DNA of 11,396 bases from Bacteroidales bacterium. Its GTDB lineage: Bacteria; Bacteroidota; Bacteroidia; Bacteroidales; Dysgonomonadaceae. The first letter of the stretch is position 1; every line of letters begins with the position of its first letter. Position numbers and translations under genes: made by a program. A model generated the notes under the pieces. The model was given only the letters and a program-made list of their open reading frames with translations, was not told the DNA's origin and made no database searches. The DNA lies in assembly GCA_012728155.1 (NCBI GenBank), contig JAAYFR010000055.1, positions 1 to 11,396 of the forward strand. The letters run 5' to 3'. Below, in pieces: positions 8,552-11,396 of this stretch.

Positions 8552-9277
8552 ATGAAAGAGAAAAAATTTAAAATGGCTAAGACGCTCAGATTGATTGCAA
8601 CTGATCGTCAGAGGACAAATATTCTCCGTAACTGGGAACAGAAAACAATTGCCTATCTGGTACAAAAAGTGCCCTCTTGGATATCTTCCGACGGGCTTAC
8701 AGCAATCGGCTTTTTTGGCAATATAATGGTGGCTTCAAGCTTCGTAATGGGAGCCTTTCTGAACCGCTACTGGTTGCTGTTATCCCTTTTGGGGTTTCTT
8801 ATCAACTGGGTTGGCGATTCACTCGATGGACGATTGGCTTACTACCGTAACAGGCCTCGTAAATGGTATGGTTTCTCACTCGACGTGACGGTAGATTGGA
8901 TCGGGACTTTCCTGATCGGATTAGGGTACACAATTTATGCCCCCGGATGGTGGAAATATGCCGGTTTTTTCTTTGTAGTGCTGTATGGATGGGAAATGGT
9001 TACTGCTCAATTGCGCTATAAGATCGGCGGCAAGTATTCTATCGACTCAGGGATCTTCGGTCCTACAGAAGTACGAATATTGTTGGCTACTATCATCACT
9101 GTGGAAGTATTTATTCCCGGCTCGTTACAATATCTCGCCACTGTTGCCTGCATCATTCTTTTAGTCTCCAATATTATTGAGACACGTAATCTTTTATATT
9201 TAGCCGATGAACGCGACAAAGCCGACCGCCGCATAAAGGAAAAAGAATACAAGAAGAAGCAGATAGAAAATGCTTGA
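8552..9277 (+). CDS. CDP-alcohol phosphatidyltransferase family membrane protein
   Basis: Enzymes of this family join a CDP-activated lipid or alcohol to a second alcohol, making phospholipid head groups at the inner membrane. The signature DxxDGxxA-Y-x9-GxxxDxxxD is present: Asp89, Asp92, Gly93, Ala96, Gly107, Asp111 and Asp115 from the ATG at 8552. All four metal-binding and catalytic aspartates are there, but the normally conserved Arg after Ala is Tyr97. Several hydrophobic segments follow, plus a conserved-looking FGPTEVRIL stretch and a highly charged C-terminal tail (DERDKADRRIKEKEYKKK). The frame is open back to a TTG at 8528, but that would begin only about 10 bases after the -7 box. 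The ATG at 8552, with AAGG six bases before it, gives 241 residues; the ATG at 8573 is another option. The substrate alcohol (glycerol phosphate, serine, inositol or other) cannot be assigned. It probably shares an operon with yicC, 21 bases downstream. Confidence 0.88.
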   Translation: MKEKKFKMAKTLRLIATDRQRTNILRNWEQKTIAYLVQKVPSWISSDGLTAIGFFGNIMVASSFVMGAFLNRYWLLLSLLGFLINWVGDSLDGRLAYYRNRPRKWYGFSLDVTVDWIGTFLIGLGYTIYAPGWWKYAGFFFVVLYGWEMVTAQLRYKIGGKYSIDSGIFGPTEVRILLATIITVEVFIPGSLQYLATVACIILLVSNIIETRNLLYLADERDKADRRIKEKEYKKKQIENA

Positions 9278-9298
9278 GCTGCACCATAAACAAAAAAC

Positions 9299-10171
9299 AT
9301 GACACATTCAATGACGGGATACGGCAAAGCCGTGATAGAGCTCCCGAACAAAAAAATAACAATCGAGATAAAATCATTAAATAGCAAGCAATTCGACTTG
9401 TTTACGCGTCTTCCCTTCATCTATCGCGAGAAGGAGATCGCTTTACGAAATTCACTTGCGCGCCGTTTGATACGCGGGAAAGTTGATCTTTCCATAAATG
9501 TAGAAATGATTGCCAAAGATGTGACATCGAAGATCGATCACAACGTACTGAGTCAATACTACCATGAAATCAAAAGAGTGGCTGTCGCACTGAATATTCC
9601 CCAACCGGAAGAATGGTTTACGGTTTTGTTGCGACTTCCGGAGGTAATGAGACAAGAACAGGAAGAGTTAAACGACGAAGAATGGAATATCATCGAAGAG
9701 GCTATCAATACTGCAGTAGATGAGACAATCGCTTTCCGTCGGCAGGAAGGGGAGATGTTGTTCCAAGTCTTGACAACAAAAATCAGCAATATCCGTTCAT
9801 TACTGGAAGCGGTAGAGCCTTTCGAAGAAGAGAGAGTGGAAAAGGTGAAGAGCCGTATCCGTGAAGGTTTGAATAACCTGGAAGGGATCGAATATGATAA
9901 AAACCGATTTGAACAGGAGATGATTTACTATATTGAGAAGCTGGACTTGAATGAGGAAAAAAACCGTCTTGCCCATCATCTCAATTATTTCATTGACACG
10001 TTAAAAGGGGAAGAATCTCAGGGAAAGAAACTTGGATTTATAGCCCAAGAAATAGGCCGTGAGATCAATACGCTTGGATCAAAATCCAACCAATCGGATA
10101 TGCAGCGGATCGTGGTACAGATGAAGGATGAGCTGGAACAGCTGAAAGAACAAATTTTAAATGTACTATAA
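9299..10171 (+). CDS. yicC: YicC/YloC-family endoribonuclease
   Basis: YicC-family proteins are cytoplasmic endoribonucleases; in E. coli YicC has been tied to small-RNA turnover. The 290 residues begin with the family hallmark SMTGYGKA (4-11) and continue with IEIKSLNSKQFD (23-34), FRRQEGEML (146-154) and the C-terminal DUF1732-type block: DLNEEKNRLAHHLNYF (216-231) and GKKLGFIAQEIGREINTLG (242-260) followed by SK. Conserved acidic and basic residues in this last block are thought to shape the active site. Length matches the family. The ATG at 9299 places the SMTGYG motif at its usual distance from the N-terminus; the next ATG (9311) would cut into it. The gene lies 21 bases after the phosphatidyltransferase and 38 bases before the preferred gmk start. 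The yicC-gmk pairing is widespread in bacteria and supports both calls. Confidence 0.93.
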   Translation: MTHSMTGYGKAVIELPNKKITIEIKSLNSKQFDLFTRLPFIYREKEIALRNSLARRLIRGKVDLSINVEMIAKDVTSKIDHNVLSQYYHEIKRVAVALNIPQPEEWFTVLLRLPEVMRQEQEELNDEEWNIIEEAINTAVDETIAFRRQEGEMLFQVLTTKISNIRSLLEAVEPFEEERVEKVKSRIREGLNNLEGIEYDKNRFEQEMIYYIEKLDLNEEKNRLAHHLNYFIDTLKGEESQGKKLGFIAQEIGREINTLGSKSNQSDMQRIVVQMKDELEQLKEQILNVL

Positions 10172-10209
10172 ACGGCTGTAATCCATTGATAACTATATAT
10201 ACAGACAGG

Positions 10210-10776
10210 ATGACAATACCCAAACTGATTATTTTTTCGGCTCCCTCAGGTGCCGGGAAATCAACATTAATAAGATTCTTACTGGAGCGGGGGCTGAACA
10301 TCCGCTTCTCTATCTCTGCAACGAGTCGCAAACCACGGGGAGAGGAGAAGAACGGTGTTGAGTATTATTTTCTTACACCGGAAGAATTTCGCAGGCGTAT
10401 TGCCAACAACGAATTCCTCGAGTACGAAGAGGTCTATAAAGACAAATTCTACGGTACATTGAAAAGCGAAGTAGACCATATTCTTTCCGAAGGAGTCAAT
10501 GTGGTTTTTGATGTGGACTGTATTGGAGGATTAAATATTAAAAAGATATATGGCGACCGCGCCTTGACGGTTTTCGTGATGCCTCCGTCGGTAGAAATAC
10601 TCCGTAAACGGCTCGAAAAACGAGGAACCGACACCCCTGCTGTAATCGAACACCGTCTTGCTAAAGCAGAGTATGAAATGAGTTTTGCCCCTCAATTCGA
10701 CATAATCATTCATAATGAGGATTATGATCAGGCGAAAGAGGAGATCTTAAAACTGATTACAAACTTTATTCAATAG
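10210..10776 (+). CDS. gmk: Guanylate kinase
   Basis: Guanylate kinase phosphorylates GMP to GDP with ATP, an essential cytosolic step in guanine nucleotide supply and cyclic-di-nucleotide recycling. From the ATG at 10210 there are 188 residues, normal for the family. The P-loop SAPSGAGKST (10-19, Lys17) binds ATP; the first Gly of the Walker motif is Ala, as I recall for Bacteroides homologues too. The GMP-binding part includes TSRKPRGEEKNGVEYYF (38-54; Arg40, Arg43, Tyr52), YEEVY (72-76), YGT (81-83) and FDVD (100-103). The lid region RKRLEKRGTD and the conserved AEYEMSFAPQFD follow. The frame extends back to a TTG at 10186, giving eight extra residues without family resemblance, so the ATG is preferred, although AGG directly abuts it. 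There is no promoter-like sequence in front; it is probably co-transcribed with yicC. Confidence 0.96.
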   Translation: MTIPKLIIFSAPSGAGKSTLIRFLLERGLNIRFSISATSRKPRGEEKNGVEYYFLTPEEFRRRIANNEFLEYEEVYKDKFYGTLKSEVDHILSEGVNVVFDVDCIGGLNIKKIYGDRALTVFVMPPSVEILRKRLEKRGTDTPAVIEHRLAKAEYEMSFAPQFDIIIHNEDYDQAKEEILKLITNFIQ

Positions 10777-10809
10777 TCATTTGAACTTTACACCAAATTC
10801 TCTTCAATT

Positions 10810-11396
10810 ATGAAGATACTACTACCTATTCTGCCCCTCTTTCTCACATTCACCCTCTTTAGTCAGACTGTACAGAAAGAGACCCGCCTGTATGCCGAAA
10901 AGGCAGGCAATGAATTAAAAATGGATATTTATAGAAGTGACGTTGCAACTCTTCAACCACAGCCATGCCTCATATTCGTCTTTGGCGGTGGATTCAAGGA
11001 GGGGAGTCGGGATGCGAAACTTTATCACCCTTACTTCAATTTTTTTGCTGAAAAGGGATTCACTGTTGTCTCCATCGACTATCGTTTAGGAATGAAAGAC
11101 CAGAAGGCACCCGGCATATTCAATAACAAGCCCATACGGAATGCTATTGCCGTGGCTGTTGAAGACCTCTATTCCGCTACTAATTATTTACTTGAGAATG
11201 CAGAGGCACTATCTATCGATCCATCACGTATTATCATTAGTGGATCGAGTGCAGGGGCTATCACCGTATTACAAGCCGACTACGAAAGTAGGGATAACCA
11301 TCCCTCTGCCAATCTGCTACCGGATAATTTTCATTACGCAGGTGTAATCTCATTTGCCGGTGCTATTTTTAGTACCGAAGGTACCCCCTCATACAC
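10810..11396 (+). CDS. Exported alpha/beta-hydrolase (esterase-like), 3' end missing
   Basis: The frame opens with ATG at 10810 and runs without a stop to the window edge (195 full codons). The start MKILLPILPLFLTFTLFSQ is a signal peptide: a lysine, a hydrophobic core, and likely cleavage before Gln19, a pattern common in Bacteroidota. The mature part reads as an alpha/beta-hydrolase: strand LIFVFGGGF (54-62; GGG is the oxyanion-hole motif, with Phe where HGGG enzymes have His), VVSIDYRLG (86-94), then the nucleophile elbow GSSAG (145-149) with Ser147. The catalytic acid and histidine should lie beyond the edge. It resembles the carboxylesterase/BD-FAE-like group; a peptidase-like or feruloyl/acetyl-esterase role cannot be excluded, and the substrate is unknown. 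It starts 33 bases after gmk with no clear promoter or terminator between, so it may be transcribed with gmk. Confidence 0.85.
   Translation, partial: MKILLPILPLFLTFTLFSQTVQKETRLYAEKAGNELKMDIYRSDVATLQPQPCLIFVFGGGFKEGSRDAKLYHPYFNFFAEKGFTVVSIDYRLGMKDQKAPGIFNNKPIRNAIAVAVEDLYSATNYLLENAEALSIDPSRIIISGSSAGAITVLQADYESRDNHPSANLLPDNFHYAGVISFAGAIFSTEGTPSY

Noticed and set aside
9016..9420. A 134-codon - strand frame spanning the phosphatidyltransferase-yicC junction
   Set aside because: It overlaps two well-supported + strand genes including the conserved YicC N-terminus and shows no family features.
11141..11347. A 68-codon + strand frame near the right edge
   Set aside because: It is out of frame with the hydrolase gene that runs from 10810, whose signal peptide and GSSAG motif are clear.

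Overview
This window looks like ordinary core chromosome of a Bacteroidota bacterium, most likely order Bacteroidales. The evidence is a large SprA/Sov-type protein of the type IX secretion system (found only in this phylum), an RprX/RprY-like two-component pair, a guanylate kinase with Bacteroides-like sequence, and a perfect Bacteroidetes -7 promoter element (TACCTTTG). A Dysgonomonadaceae/Porphyromonadaceae-type genus would fit, but that is inference from remembered sequences. All genes read on the + strand. I see no rRNA, tRNA, CRISPR, insertion sequence or phage material.

Layout. (1) Bases 1-5831 are the 3' four-fifths or so of sprA; the real start lies upstream of the window. (2) Bases 5832-6123 form a gene-free spacer, purine-rich in its first 100 bases and then very AT-rich, with three copies of the palindrome TTAATTAA before the kinase gene. 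(3) Bases 6124-8401 are a sensor histidine kinase (rprX-like) and its OmpR-family response regulator (rprY-like), one base apart, closed by a strong intrinsic terminator at 8422-8449. (4) From about 8511 a new transcription unit begins at a TACCTTTG promoter: a CDP-alcohol phosphatidyltransferase-family membrane enzyme, a YicC-family endoribonuclease, guanylate kinase (gmk), and a secreted alpha/beta-hydrolase cut by the right edge. The last gene (10810 to the window end) is open-ended.

How the genes work together. SprA is the outer-membrane translocon of type IX secretion. RprX/RprY would sense envelope or stress conditions and control transcription. The downstream cluster mixes phospholipid head-group chemistry, RNA turnover and GMP-to-GDP conversion, which looks like housekeeping linkage and not one pathway. 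The final hydrolase is exported and probably acts on an ester substrate in the periplasm or outside the cell.

I did not find a convincing undescribed system. The points most worth a second look are the repeated TTAATTAA palindromes before rprX, the replacement of the usual Ala-Arg by Ala-Tyr in the CDP-alcohol phosphatidyltransferase signature, and an esterase gene following gmk where I would expect nadD in many Bacteroidales.
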